This document shows positions 32,800 to 44,862 of a stretch of 64,000 nt of DNA, one piece after another. The translations under genes were made by a program, and so were the position numbers. This DNA is from Agarophyton chilense (Eukaryota > Rhodophyta > Florideophyceae > Gracilariales > Gracilariaceae): contig JARGXX010000007.1 of the NCBI GenBank assembly GCA_030374765.1, positions 372,001 to 436,000 of the forward strand, written 5' to 3'. The notes below the pieces were generated by a model, which saw only the letters and a program-made list of their open reading frames with translations, searched no databases and had not been told where the DNA came from. The number at the start of each line of letters is the position of its first letter. Position 1 is the first letter of the stretch.

Positions 32800-34858
32800 A
32801 TGTCGTCCAAAGACCGTCCGAGGTCGCGGAGTCCAACCGGTGCACCGGAACCATCGCAACCATCCCGTATCCTGGTCCGTTCACAGTCTCATACCGGTGG
32901 ATCGACTGGCGTGCCAGGTGGAAGGACCTCGAGACCTCCTCTCTCTGATTCGACACCCCCAGCAAGTGGAGCAGGACCGGCGTCTGCCGCCGCCCAGATT
33001 CTCTCCCCTTCTAGGGATGTCACTCTCCATCCCAGCTCTGCAGCTGTCGAAGAGCAACTCCGCTCTATGCGGGAAGCTCAAGTCATCCTTGCAGAGGAGT
33101 TCGATTCCCTTCGAAAGAAGGTAAATGACACTGCTACGCAGGATTTTTCTGAGGACCTCCGTGTCCTCCTTGCGGATGTGAACTCGATTCTAGAGTTCCT
33201 TGGTGGACCCTCGGCCTTTGTCAAGGACGTCAGGGACAAGTTATCGCGCGTCCCAAGCCGTCTCGAGACGTTGGAACAAACCCTAATGTCGGGGGATGAT
33301 CCGGCCGAGCCGGTTGCATTATCCCAGAAGGGAAGTAAGGAAGAGAACCGCCAGGCGCGAAAGAAGCGAAGAAACACGGATCCCGAACCGTCAGACTCCT
33401 CATCCTCGGAGTCCGACTCTTCCGATTCATCGGTGGAAGTAGCTCGCCGTGAGTGTTTCTCATACTCTAAGCGGTCAACAGCCACCCATGGTGATCCGCG
33501 CCCGCACGAAGGGAAGGAAGCACACAGGTTTGAAGGAGCTGAAACCGACCAATTCGCTCTTTAAGAAGCTCTTATCATACCGGTACTACCGTTTGGAGGA
33601 CTCCTCTTTGGATCGTACACCCCGTGGTACGGGAAGAGTGAAGGACTGCATTAAGCGAATGCAGCTCTCACTTCGAAACCAGTTGTTTACTGGAGAAGAC
33701 CCAAAATTTGTGTTGGATCCCTTGACACGCTTTGTCGTGGAAGCTGACATCCTTGGAATGAACGAGGGACAGGCCTACATTGTCTTACCGTACTTCTTAC
33801 GTAGGCTTGCAGAAGGCCATTATCACTCTGTCAGAGGTTCATCACGCGCCTCCAAAGGAGGGGTCACATGTTGGCCTCAAGCCGTTCAATACCTCTTGAG
33901 GTCGCATGCTACTAACTCCGCCATTCAGCAGGCTACATTAGCCCTGCGGGATACTCGTCAACGTCCATGCGAGTCGGAAACCGATTATTCCTCGCGCCTT
34001 AAAAAGGCTTTCCACCGCTGTGGCAATGTTTACCCCGCTGAAGAGCGTTGCACCATGTTTGTCGATGGTTTGGACACGGCGATCCGAACTCTTGTTGCTA
34101 GACGTCGAGATGATATACCTAAAGCCACGTATTTGGAACTAGTGCAGTTCGCTCGCGCAGAAGGTGAAGCTCTGCGCGCAAGCACTCCTGGATCCAGGTT
34201 TAGGTCCACGAAATGGTTGATGTTACAACCGGGTACCCCGTCAACTTGGATGATCGACGAAAAGGCCTCTCGAAGGGATTATGATAACGTGCAGCTAACC
34301 CAGAGCAACGTTCATTCCATCCCGACAACGGAGTTACCCTCAACCTTAGACGAGTCAAAATACGTGATTGAGGATGACACAGTACTCTATGCGGATAATG
34401 GTCGCGTTCGTGTGCCACGCGTCCCACACGAGAGTGGTAATGTCCGCTTTTCGCGTCCTGGTTGGAGGGATACCCGCCCCGCGGTGAAGTTCACCGAGCC
34501 TCGCCACCCAACACCGGCTTCTGGTCTGATTTGTCATCTCTGCTACGAACCAGGCCATACTTCTCCACAATGTGTGTTGTCTCTCCGATAATGGGCACAA
34601 GTCATAGTCAATTACGACGCCCTATCCCCGGAGGACAAAGCAGATGTTCCGATTGCATCGTATATCCGTGCTCGAACGGATGTTCCACGTCACGTGTCGC
34701 TTCCCCGAGCTCGGGTGGTACCTGCACCTGAATCCCGTGTCACCGCCGTGGTCGGTCAACCCACCGCTTCTGCCGTACCTTCTGGACCTGATGCCCAGGC
34801 GTTGCCCGCTCAACGCCCTGAGCACCCACCTCCGGCGGAGCAGGCCCAGAAAAACTAA
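32800..34858 (+). pseudogene. gag: G2 gag, broken
   Basis: First good ATG at 32800 (MSSKDRP). The Ser/Glu-rich first third is followed by a frame change near 33490, then a capsid-like block nearly identical in pattern to G1 (LLSYRYYRLEDSSLDRTPRGTG; AFHRCGNVYPAEERC, which is intact here). The knuckle CHLCYEPGHTSPQC is intact (near 34531-34572) but a TAA follows at 34589-34591 where G1 has Asp. The original frame would end at TAA 34856-34858. Confidence 0.9.
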
Positions 34859-34881
34859 ATGTAGGAGTCTCCTCTCAAGGA
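34849..34881 (+). promoter_or_regulatory. Candidate -1 frameshift signal in G2
   Basis: In the gag frame G AAA AAC (34849-34855) directly precedes the TAA at 34856. It differs by one base from the canonical A AAA AAC. A one-base slip enters the pol frame. CTCCT and AGGAG flank a 4-nt loop just downstream (from about 34869). Same placement as in G1 with a different heptamer. Confidence 0.5.
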
Positions 34882-37800
34882 GGGGTGCCCTCAGAGTCGA
34901 GGTCGACGGCGCCCGAGGCGTCCAAGCCTCGCTCCCCGGTCAAAATCCTTTCAAGGAAAGAGGCCGTCAATGACGTGAACTCGGAACACTTTAGCGTTCT
35001 GCGTCGTCCGTGGAAACGTGTTTCCCATAACCGATTCTCGGATAGAGTTCTGGTGATGGCCAAAAGAAATTACAAGGTCTATGCTGACCTTGGCCTTTCA
35101 CCCCAGTTTATGGTGTGACACCTTACCGTCTTAGACACCGGTGCCGGCCCGAACTTTGTCGTGGAGGAAGTGTTACCGCCTGCTTTGCAGTCTAGGATCC
35201 GCCGCGACCAAGTCCCGGAGGTCGCTGACGCGAACAACAAACCGTTAGATACGGTGGGTTTCATAGAACTGGTAGTCCGCGTTGGCACTCGCGTTGTGAA
35301 ACTCGACTTTGTCGTATGTCGGAAACTAGCTGCCCCAGTCATCTTGGAATGCGACTTTTGCGACCGCTTCGTCGAAGCGATCTTCCCCCGCCAACGGCGT
35401 GTCGAGATGGAGGATGGATCGTCCACTCCGATCGTTCGTCGTTCGCTTAGGCGTGCTACAAAGAAGCATGTCCCTCTACCGGCAGCACAGGAACTTGGAA
35501 CGGATAACCGTGAATCGAATAAGCTCCTCGTCGCAGCGTCGTTGTGCGTCCCGCCTGAGTCCCAAATGATGGTGAAAGTAACCTCCCGTCAACACGGACT
35601 CCGGGTCTTTCAACCATTGTCGTCACTGTATGACAGGCACATCCTCGCAATTGCGAATGGAATCTTCCATGTGGAGCCGAACCAACCGTTCCACGTGCTG
35701 ATCGCCAATCTAGGGACTGTACCCCAGTATCTGGTGAAGAACCAAGTGATAGGGTCCGTCATGCCGCACCCCATCGCTATGGTGCCGACAAAGCTGACCG
35801 CAGCTGACATTCTCGGACTCGTTCACTCTAAGAAGGGGGACAACCCGGAACCCGTTTCATCGCCGGTACCCGGGTTCAACCTGTAACATCAGAGACGCAG
35901 CCCGTTTCAACGAGTGGTGACCGCCCCGATCCAGTCCAAGAACTCGAGGACCTGGATCTCAGCCACGTCCCGGAGTCATACCGCCATCGATTGCGAGAAC
36001 TTTTAAGGGACTTCACCACTATGTGGGACGGCTCTCTTGGTGAGATTGCCAATACAAAACACCGGATTGATTTGCTACCGGACACCCGACCCATCTCTCA
36101 GCACCCATACCGTGCCGGACCTGCCGCACCCGCGGAGGAAAATGCACAAGTGGATAAAATGCTTCGAGAAGGAGTCATTGAACCGGCTCAGTCGCCGTGG
36201 GCTTCTCCAGTTGTACTGGCTCCAAAGTAGGGTGGTTCCTGGAGGTTTTGCGTCGACTACCGTCGGTTGAATGCCGTCACCGTCAAGGACGTCTATCCAA
36301 TCCCAAGAATGGACGAGTGAATTGACTAGCTGGGCACAGCCATCGTCTTTACAACCCTGGACGCCACTTGGAGATACTGGCAAGTTCCGGTAAGGAAGCA
36401 AGACCAGGATAAAACCGCTTTCGCGTGTCACTCCGGTCCCTACCGTTTCAAACGGATGCCTTTTGGTCTTTCCAACGCCCCTGCTACTTTCCAGCGAGCC
36501 ATCGACATTCTATTGGCCCGCTTCAAATGGCGTACCTGCCTGGTCTACCTGGATGACATAATCGTCTTCTCAGATAATCTGGACAAACATCTCACTCATG
36601 TGAGAGATATCATGACCACGCTTCGAGATGTGGGTGTCACTCTTAAGTTGAAGAAATGTGACTTCTTCACGGACACCGTGAAGTATCTCGGCCATGTTAT
36701 CAGTCCAGGACGTGTTACAATAGAGGAGACTCGTTTTAAGTCACTCAAAGAGGCTGAAGAACCACGCACGCAAACCGAGCTTCGTTCCTTTTTGGGACTC
36801 GCAAACGTCTACTGACGATTCGTCCCGCAATTTGCGGACAAAGCTGCACCGTTAAACGAGCTTTTGCTGAAAGGAAAACTACCAAAACTTGACCCCTTAA
36901 CCCCCGTTCAAACGGAATCTTTCAACTCTCTTAAGGATTCTGTCGTCTCCGTCCCGATCCTCTCGTTGCCCAAGCCTGGAAGGCCTTTCACCGTAGATAC
37001 GGACGCCAGCGACTACCAAGTAGGTTGTGCACTGTTTCAAACTGCACCGAATGCGGAAAGACGCCCCGTAGGGTACTGGTCCCGATCGCTAAACGTCCAC
37101 GAGAAGAATTACTCCGTCTCGGAGAAGAAATGCCTTGCAGTAGTGTGGGCATTACAAACGTTGCGCCCCTATCTCACGGATAGTCATTTCACCGTTTTTA
37201 CGGACCACGCATCACTTCGATGGCTACTCTCCATCTCGGAGCCTTCAGGCCGCTTGATGCGTAGGCGTCTCCGTCTAGCGGAATTTGGCTTTGACGTGCA
37301 GTACCGAAAAGGATCGTGCAACACCCAAGCCGATGCTCTCTCCCGCCTGGTCACTACTGGTGAAGCACTATCTGTCAAAGACGATGAAATACCCTGCTTT
37401 GCAGTGAGTGGCGACGACGCTACCATCGAGGACGAGGAACGAGACACGGACTCTTCAGATTCCGGTTCCGAATTGGACGAATTTCTTCTCTCGGAAGATT
37501 CCGAGAAACCCTTACCAGGAAATTTCGTGCCTATTACTCCAGAGGAGATGATAAGGGAGCAATTCGCTGACCCGATCTGCGCGAAGGTCCGCGCTCAACT
37601 CAATGGAGGAGGTACTCTCCCCTTTCAGATGAATGACGCCGGATACCTTGTACGGACCGTCGGATCGCACCCACAAATCGTGGCACGACATAACCTCCAG
37701 TCGAGAGTCTCGCGGTTTTCGCAATACTCCAAACTGAGTGGCCACGTCGGGGGACGGAAACTTTACCTCACCCTACGCCGTAACTTCTACTGGCCTGCCA

Positions 37801-39866
37801 TGGCAGTGGACTGCTACGCAACGGCGCGGTTTTGTACCGATTGCGCTCGGAACCGTGTCAAGCTCCGCCGTCACGCGACGAAGTTGAAGCTGTTTCCAGC
37901 TCGCGCTCCATTGGAGTTTGTGGCCATCGATATACTCGGCCCCTTTCTTACCACTAAGAGGAATTACAAGTGCTTACTCGTAATTACGGATCGCTTCTCA
38001 AAGCTGGTCCGGACCGTACCGTTACGGAAGATCTCCGCTATGAGCGCAGCTCAAGCCTCCTTCCTACTCTGGGTCTTCGTCTACGGCCCACCCGTCAACC
38101 TCCTCTCCGATAACGGGAGACAGTTCGCCTCTCGTTTCTTCGAGGATGTGTGTCGCATCTTGGACATTAGGAACTTGTTCACAACCACTTACCACCCCCA
38201 AACTAATGGGCAGGCCGAACCGTTCAACTGGACATTACTTGCGACACTACGTTCATAGGTTGCAGACCACCCCTAAGCTTGGGACTTGTTCACTGATGCG
38301 CTCACCTTTGCGTACAATACGCAAACGCACAGGACAACTGGATTAACGCCCTTCGAGCTGGTACTGTCCCGTACCCCACTGCCCGTGGCGCTGGAACCAC
38401 AGCCCACGCTGGATACCATTCGGTCACCAACTGCTTACCGCGAAGCGTGGAAAACTTGGCTCACGAAGCTCGTTCCCGCCGCACGGCGTTCAATGGGCCG
38501 AGCCCAGGCCGCTTACAATCGTGACTTTGATATCAAAGCCCTTCGCTCGCCGCCACGTCTCCCCCCCAACGGTTATGTATTCATCCGCAAGGAGTATTGG
38601 AACCCAGAGAAGGAGAAACGCCGCAAGTTGTCACCCGTTGCCGACGGCCCCTTTCGGGTTATTTCGGTGGCTTCTGACACTGTCGTTGTTGACCTCGCTG
38701 GTAATCACGAACGCATCTCCCACGATCGCGTGGTATCGGCTCCTCCGCCGTTAACATCCCAACCTACTGGTGTGACTGCTCCCGTTGAAACGGATTCATC
38801 GACCCCCTTACCCCAGGTCCAGCCGCGTCCCTACGCGTTAGCACACCCATCTTGTGGTTTGTCTGACCTTCCGCTACCCGCGGCGCCCAACCTGCAAGGA
38901 ATCTTATCGCGCATCCGTCGCTCCTCCCAAGTCCACCCGACGGACACCAACCCCGGGGCATCGTCTAAGGAGGGGGAGGCGGCCGACAGCCGTCGTAATC
39001 TGGTCGATACCGTCTCTGGAAACGCCGCACCGTCGCGTGTCATTCTTCGCCCATCAGGGGTGCCTGATACCGACGTCCTGCACGACTCGACGCAGTCGCT
39101 ATCCAAGCCTCAGAACGCAGCTGCGGATAAGGCCACCAACACTCGTCGAGGTGTCACCACACGTGCAACACGGAATGCAAATGTGCTCTACGCACCGCAG
39201 CCTAATACAGTACGAGTGGACGACGCACCGCCAAGTACCCCACACAGGGAGGCGGATACATCCACGTCGCCGACGCCAGACAGCCAGCCATTGGAACCCT
39301 CACGTGACTACACGGAACCTCGCCGGGGGACAGAGAGGTGCGAAAATGCGCCACCGCCCCAGCGAATCTCACCGCCGAAGCGAGCTTCACCACGCCGAGT
39401 AGCGGAACGACCACCCGGGTTACCCGCCGGTGTGGGCCCTCCAACCGGAGTGGGAAACGCCGAAGCAAACCAGGCACTTGGGGAAGATGAACCGCCGAAG
39501 TCGGGTCGACATTCCACTCAGCCGAGGACTGCCTTGCGCGCTACAAGGTCCGACTGGAGCGAAGCCGCCCAAGGCGTGATCACTTCGGTACCCCCGGGCT
39601 CAGGACAGGTACCACCCGGAAATAGCGACACCGTCATACGGGATGGCCGGGAAGTGTACCGACAAGAGTTCGTGGTCGGACGCATTTTGGAGCACTCCTA
39701 CCACCCAAAAGGGTGTATCCAATACTTGGTCCGTTGGTACGGGTACGGCCCCGAATGGGATTCAGACGAACCGATAGAGCACCTACCTCGGTCAAAGGTG
39801 GTACAATATCATCGTCGTACTCTCACGGCTTTGCCGGCTACCATAGACCGAGCCCAAGTAAGATAA
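34849..39866 (+). pseudogene. pol: G2 pol, multiply broken
   Basis: Same domains as G1: protease with LDTGAGPN near 35140, RT with YLDD near 36547, RNase H (TDASDYQVGCALFQ, TDHASLRWL), integrase zinc site and D-D-E residues (AIDILGPF, SDNGRQF, QAEPFNW), Ser/Pro-rich linker and chromodomain (QYLVRWYGYGPEWDSDEPIE, to about 39825). Breaks: TGA 35116, a frame change near 35880, TAG 36228, TGA 36318, TAG 36327, TGA 36813, TAG 38256 and TAA 38274. Most stops are single-base changes of codons intact in G1. Long dead as a protein source. Confidence 0.95.
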
Positions 39867-40078
39867 GAATACTGCCGATGGGGTCAAAGGAACAGAAGAT
39901 CTGGATAATAACCCTTGGAAGAAGGAGAAGATGCACAGAAGACCTGGAGAAGGACACTCAGAAGAAGTGGAAGAGAAGAAAGAAAACAAATACGTCATAG
40001 ACGGAAGCAGTTTACTATTTTCGAAGTTGCTGCACACACTACCGCACAGCGGGATATACTAACCAAGATCCCGAGGGA

Positions 40079-41115
40079 TCAGTTGGAAGAACCCGGATTA
40101 CAGTGCGCGCCAGCCCAATCGTTAGCGGAGTTACTCCCGCCGGCCAGGCGTGCCACGAGGGCGTCTCTCATCGTACCGATGTCGCCGGTCGCCGCTCGCG
40201 CGTTCAGTCCGACACCCAGAAGGAACTGGGAGATCACGGCCGCCTCTGGGCGTATGGGAACCTCGATAACTTCCGGTTCGTCCGGCAACGCCGCCGCTAC
40301 TGGATCGACAACTGCACCTGCGTAAGTCGCTCCCTGCGCCGGCTGCGCCGTAGTATCGGCACCATAGGGGTCTCCCACGTCTTCCGTGACCTCTTCGCCA
40401 CCGTATTCGCCCTCCTCCTCCGGGAGATCATCACTGCCATAGGCGTAGTAGAAGTCATCCGAGTTGACAAACCCCAAGGGGTGCCCGTATGGTATGCCTC
40501 GCGGAGCCAACCGGAATGTCGACGCCTCCGCCTCGGAGATCTCTTGCTGCTCCCATGGGTTAAAGAAGATGAAATCTCCCGCCAACGGCGTGCGATGCCC
40601 CGCAGACCGATCAGCCCCACCGGCTTCTTGACCACGGCCGCTCTGCCAGACAGGCACGACAGCCCAGTCGACGCGCCCAATGATGTCGATGAGCTCCTGA
40701 GCTTCATCAGCGTTATTGACACCTTCAAGAGGGAGATGAAGGTCCAGCTGCCGGATGTAACCACTCAAACGCGGAGGAAGATACCACAGTCGATACTGGT
40801 CGTAGGCTTCCACAAGATGTACGCCGCGGCGCGGACTGCCCATTCGGTTAGGAACACGGACCATAAGCTGGAGTGCGGATCCTCGATGAGGTACGAGCCC
40901 AGATAGGAGACGACTGGAGGAAACTCCACGTAAAATCCCCGGCACGCCTCGACGGAGGACAACCACCCAGGCAGGGGAACGTATCGCCCGAACTGATAGA
41001 AGGGACTAATCCGGTTTATCTCCGTGTTCTGATAAGGGACAAAGAACCCAAAGCGGGATCTGCCCCGACGCTCCTCGCGCATGAAGTTCTGTTACCACCG
41101 TTAATCAAGAATACT
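40079..41115 (-). pseudogene. G2 antisense accessory protein, N-terminally deleted and frameshifted
   Basis: Homologue of the G1 antisense gene in the same place and orientation. Shared blocks: RFGFFVPYQNTEINRI, RYVPLPGWLSSVEACRG, LTEWAVRAAAYIL, EAYDQYRLWYLPP and PLAGDFIFFNPWEQQEIS, then an acidic tail. The N-terminal half of the G1 protein has no counterpart. A frame change near 40815 separates two pieces (41082-40765 and the frame ending at 40079). The first recognisable residues are NFMREERRG at about 41094. Confidence 0.85.
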
Positions 41116-41331
41116 GGTCGCTGAGGTATCGGAATGTGTTCGCTAGAAGTTGGTGTACGATGCAGAAGAACGCTCGAAGTTCAAGGAGTGGTTACCACGT
41201 TGGTGCGTTTGTCGTTCGGTTGTGCAGCTCTGCCTTCGACAGTCGATTGGTCGCTGGACGCATTACGCGGCTCTCTTTTATGCCGGTTGGACCGTTGCCT
41301 CCCCGCCATGTCGACGGCGTGTTCTTCACCT

Positions 41332-41344
41332 AAGAAGGGGGATA
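41332..41344 (+). other. G2 polypurine tract
   Basis: AAGAAGGGGGATA immediately before the TG of the 3' LTR. Confidence 0.8.
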
Positions 41345-42232
41345 TGAAAAGAAATGCCCTTCAAGGGGGTTTCTTCCCAGGACTTAGAGATTTCGCTCGC
41401 TTGAGGACTAGCTTGGTCTATAACAAGCTATACCGCTATTGCGTGCCGACGGCTGGTTTGGACCGGGGGTGCACACTGGTGGAACACGTGGACTGCACGG
41501 ATGCCGACGCTCGAGTGCGAGGCGTGCCACACGTGGTCCGGATTCTACCTAATGGTTAGTATTGTTTAGTAATTTTCAGTATTTATTTAGCTACGCTATC
41601 GCTATTTAGTGTCTATTCTTCGGGGGCGCGCCCACTGTCAGGGGCCGCGCACCACACTACTCAGGAGGTTGAGCATTGCTCCCCAGTAAACACCCTCTTG
41701 GGAGATCCCAAGGAGGGAGTCTTGGCTCTGAACTCTTTGCCTTCGTCGCGTCTTCACCACATACTGCCTGAGCGCCCGTCGCACGTTAGTTCATCCACCC
41801 CTCTGTCGACCAGAGTGCTACCACCACCGTGGGTTCATATTTAATCACCGACACTTGTCGTAGTCTGGCCCCTGTATAGGGTTTCGCCCCCGTTTTCCTC
41901 TTGTTCTGCTTTTTGGCTCTCGTGAGTGGCCGCCCCACTCACCCCGCTCGTGCACCGCATACGAGTGCTTCCTCGCTCCTTTTCCGACAATCGCCGTGGT
42001 ACCGCTCCACCTAGGATTGGTCACACCCCGGAATGTGCCGTGCTCACCTAAACACTCTAGGTATATCACGCCGGATTGGCCTCGGTCTTACACCCGACTC
42101 CGCCGTGCCTTTCCAGAGTGGCTCTGTTCCTGTGCTCCGCTGGGACGCGTCTCTTCCGCTTGAGGCGTGTCTCTCAAGAGAGGAAGATCCCGAACATCTT
42201 CGTGGTGTCTCCGCTCCAAGCGTTTTCCTACA
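41345..42232 (+). repeat. G2 3' LTR
   Basis: 888 bp copy of 31747-32634 with scattered substitutions, ending TTTTCCTACA. Confidence 0.95.
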
Positions 42233-43081
42233 GTGTGCGGAAAGCAGGCAGGTGTGCCTGAACAATGGAGGAAATACGTGTATTTAAGAAGCGGATATCC
42301 AGGTGCGGCGGTACGTAATGCACACGACATCGGCTCGAAAACCCTTGTGGCAACACAAATAACCAGATGCCAGTAGTGAAAACAACACACACACACACAC
42401 ACAGAAAAGTGTATGAAAAGGGCGGTAAACGCGCAACAGTAGAGGGTATCCTCGGAACAAGATCTATAGCTCAGAACGGTTAAGAACTGATACTGTAGGT
42501 GCCCTTTTGTGGTAAACCACTTTAGGATTTCTTTGACTCACCAAGATGGTGTTTTTTCTTCGTTGGTGGTTGTTGGTTGGCCTTTCTCCCGTCCTAACAT
42601 GGGTCTTGCGCCCTTTAATGTGCCAAGAGGCAAAGCAAGTACTGTACAGTAATGAATACAGGTGGCGGGCCACGAAACAATTATCTAAATAATACCAACT
42701 AAAATATTTGGTGATGGCAGCTTACAGTGTACATTAAATACATTACTTCCTAATTAAATTTCCCCGGTCCAAACCTTTCCATGAAGTAATTCTTCTCATA
42801 ACTTCTCGTAATAGAGTATAGCCCAAGCACTAGCTTATGAATTGCCGCATCACGACTTCGTTGTATCTCAAACGGTCGATCTCAGATGCGTCCAGAATGC
42901 TACATATCCCTACCTTCAAGAGCGGAGCCCCTGCGACTCATTGTCTGTAAAAGCAATCGCAGCGCGCTTCTCGGACATTCCCATTCTTCTTTTCGTATCA
43001 CAACCTTGTGTTTTCCCAATCCACCTTGCAATCATCTCGCTATTCCATCCTTCAAGCATTTCTTGTATCCTACATCTGGCG
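42233..43081. other. Junction between G2 and the G3 accessory gene
   Basis: No gene. It includes a CA dinucleotide run (near 42386-42402). By position it should hold the G3 polypurine tract and 3' LTR (reverse strand), but no LTR match was recognised. The frame of the accessory gene is open back to 42842. Confidence 0.5.
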
Positions 43082-44404
43082 ATGAGCAACCTTCCATCTT
43101 ACGTGGTCAATCCATTTACGTCCTATGACGATCTCGACAACCTTCCGATTCAGCAGAATTCCGCAACGCCTAGAGGTTCTGCTCCGATCTCCGCAACTGC
43201 CTCTTTGCCACAATTGGCTTCCAGTCCTGGTCCTGCATACCTTTCCTACACAGCAGCTTTTCTGCAACCTGCATCTTCCTCCGTACAGAGGTTCCCACAT
43301 TACGCGTACTTGGTCGGCCCAAACCCCCTGCAGCACTCTGCATTATACAAGCGAGCGCCTTGGTTTTTCCCTGCGGCGGTCCGCGACTAAGCTCTGATGA
43401 ATCAGTATGTGGTCGCCGGTCGCCTCCCCGATGGTATCCCATGGCATGCATTGTTTACAACAGATTGGTTAAGCCATTGCGCCCTTCCAAACAATGCGAT
43501 CAGTCGCTTCGGAAACGAGATCTTACTCGAGGCGCGCGAACGATTCACCCGTTTGGTGTACCAGCGATTATGCCGCATTATCGGCTCGGTGCATTTCAAT
43601 GAGGATTGGCAATTCGATACCTGGTGTGCCAGAACAAATGGAGAGGCCTACTCGTATGTCGGGAACCTAGCGGCTTTGGATGTCCAAAGGTGGCGCGGTG
43701 TTCGTGGAGTATCCAACGGGGCCCTCTGTTCCCCCAGTTCTCAAGTACGCGCGGAATTCTGCTATCTCCGCAAACGAGATAATCCGTATGGGGAATTTAC
43801 CCGGTGGGAACGCCGTACCAGATCTCGACTGGGATACTTGGTTCCATACCTGATGCTGGAAGTGGACCGAACTCGGTATAACTCACGCGTCAGGCGCTAC
43901 GTTTCGATTCCTCAATACTGGCATGAGATCGAGAGTCCTCGTGGCTGTCCTGTGGAGCTTCCTCCTTCAATCGCCTACGTAGGTTCCTTACTCGCGAATG
44001 AACCGTTTTCCTGTTATTGGGTAGTCGTCTACAGTGAATTCATCGCGAAGATGGCCGTGTTCATCCTTTCGGATGAATACAACTCACATCTTTTGTGGTA
44101 TATGAGCCCGATTGTTCGACAATTTGCGAGAGAACTCGATCTGTCGCTCGTCCTGGGCTCACGAGCCAATCACGAAGATTTTCTGCGCCTGATGAACGTC
44201 ATGGACCGGATTGACTGGACCCTTGTTCCTTCTGAACAGCAGGCTAGAGGACGTCCTCGTTGCGACTATTCACCCGGAAGAACCGGTCCTGGCGGTGACG
44301 TTGTCTGGTACGACCCATGGACTAACCAGCATATCGACGGCGACCACGTCAAAGTTCTGCGAGAAACTCCACGAGAAATGCCTCCCACCCAGCCGAATGG
44401 TTAA
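43082..44404 (+). pseudogene. G3 antisense accessory protein, one stop
   Basis: Opposite in strand to G3 pol, as in G1 and G2. The ATG at 43082 (MSNLPSY) parallels the internal MSN of G1. Blocks shared with G1: YLVGPNP, APWFFPAAVRD, SYVGNL, WRG, RAEF, RSRLGYLVPY, RYVSIPQYW, ELPPSIAYVGS, SEF, YNSHLLWYMSP, MDRIDWTLVPSEQ and GDVVWYDPWTNQHID. A single TAA (43388-43390) interrupts a frame otherwise open for 440 codons. The acidic tail of G1 is absent. Less decayed than the neighbouring pol. Confidence 0.85.
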
Positions 44405-44862
44405 ATACACGAGCCAACTGCTCAGAATGCCAACGCACTCGTTGACGAGATGCAAAAAATCGATTAAGATGAAGTCCCGGAAGAGGTCATTCTCTAGGGT
44501 TCCGCTTTGGGTGAGAACGACAGCATAGAGCCAGTGGTCCCTGTAGCGATGTAGAGCGCTGTACCTGAGCCTGTTTGACCCGCAAGGGCTTCCCACGATG
44601 CCGAGATTCGCAATCTGAGGCAGTTCCTCGAAGACGCTGGGATTCCTCCCCACCTTGATCGAGGAAATCTACAGTAGATGCTAAATCTCTTGCGCTCCTC
44701 GATGGGTATCAACTCGGATAACCTGAATCCCTAACCTTCTCGCCTGAGGGCACTGTAACAAACCGACTAGCGGTAGTCTTGAGATAACCAGAATAAAACG
44801 CTTTGATCTTCTGCAACTTCTTTGCTTCTTCTTCTCTCTGCGAGGCCTCTCACATTCTTGCT
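44405..44862. other. G3 spacer between accessory gene and pol
   Basis: No clear gene. Corresponds to the spacer at 8900-9463 in G1. Confidence 0.5.

Larger units (their letters stand above)
31747..42232 (+). mobile_element. G2: complete-length but decayed Ty3/Gypsy chromovirus
   Basis: 10.5 kb with two 888-bp TG...CA LTRs and the same layout as G1: primer site, gag, frameshift region, pol with chromodomain, antisense accessory gene, polypurine tract. LTRs are visibly more diverged than those of G1. Flanks are GTAAG (31742-31746) and GTGTG (42233-42237), matching at three of five bases, so the duplication is degraded or the ends were exchanged by recombination. Gag and pol carry many stops. 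It sits inside C2. Confidence 0.95.

Noticed and set aside
42386-42402. CA dinucleotide run as a functional element
   Set aside because: Ordinary simple repeat.
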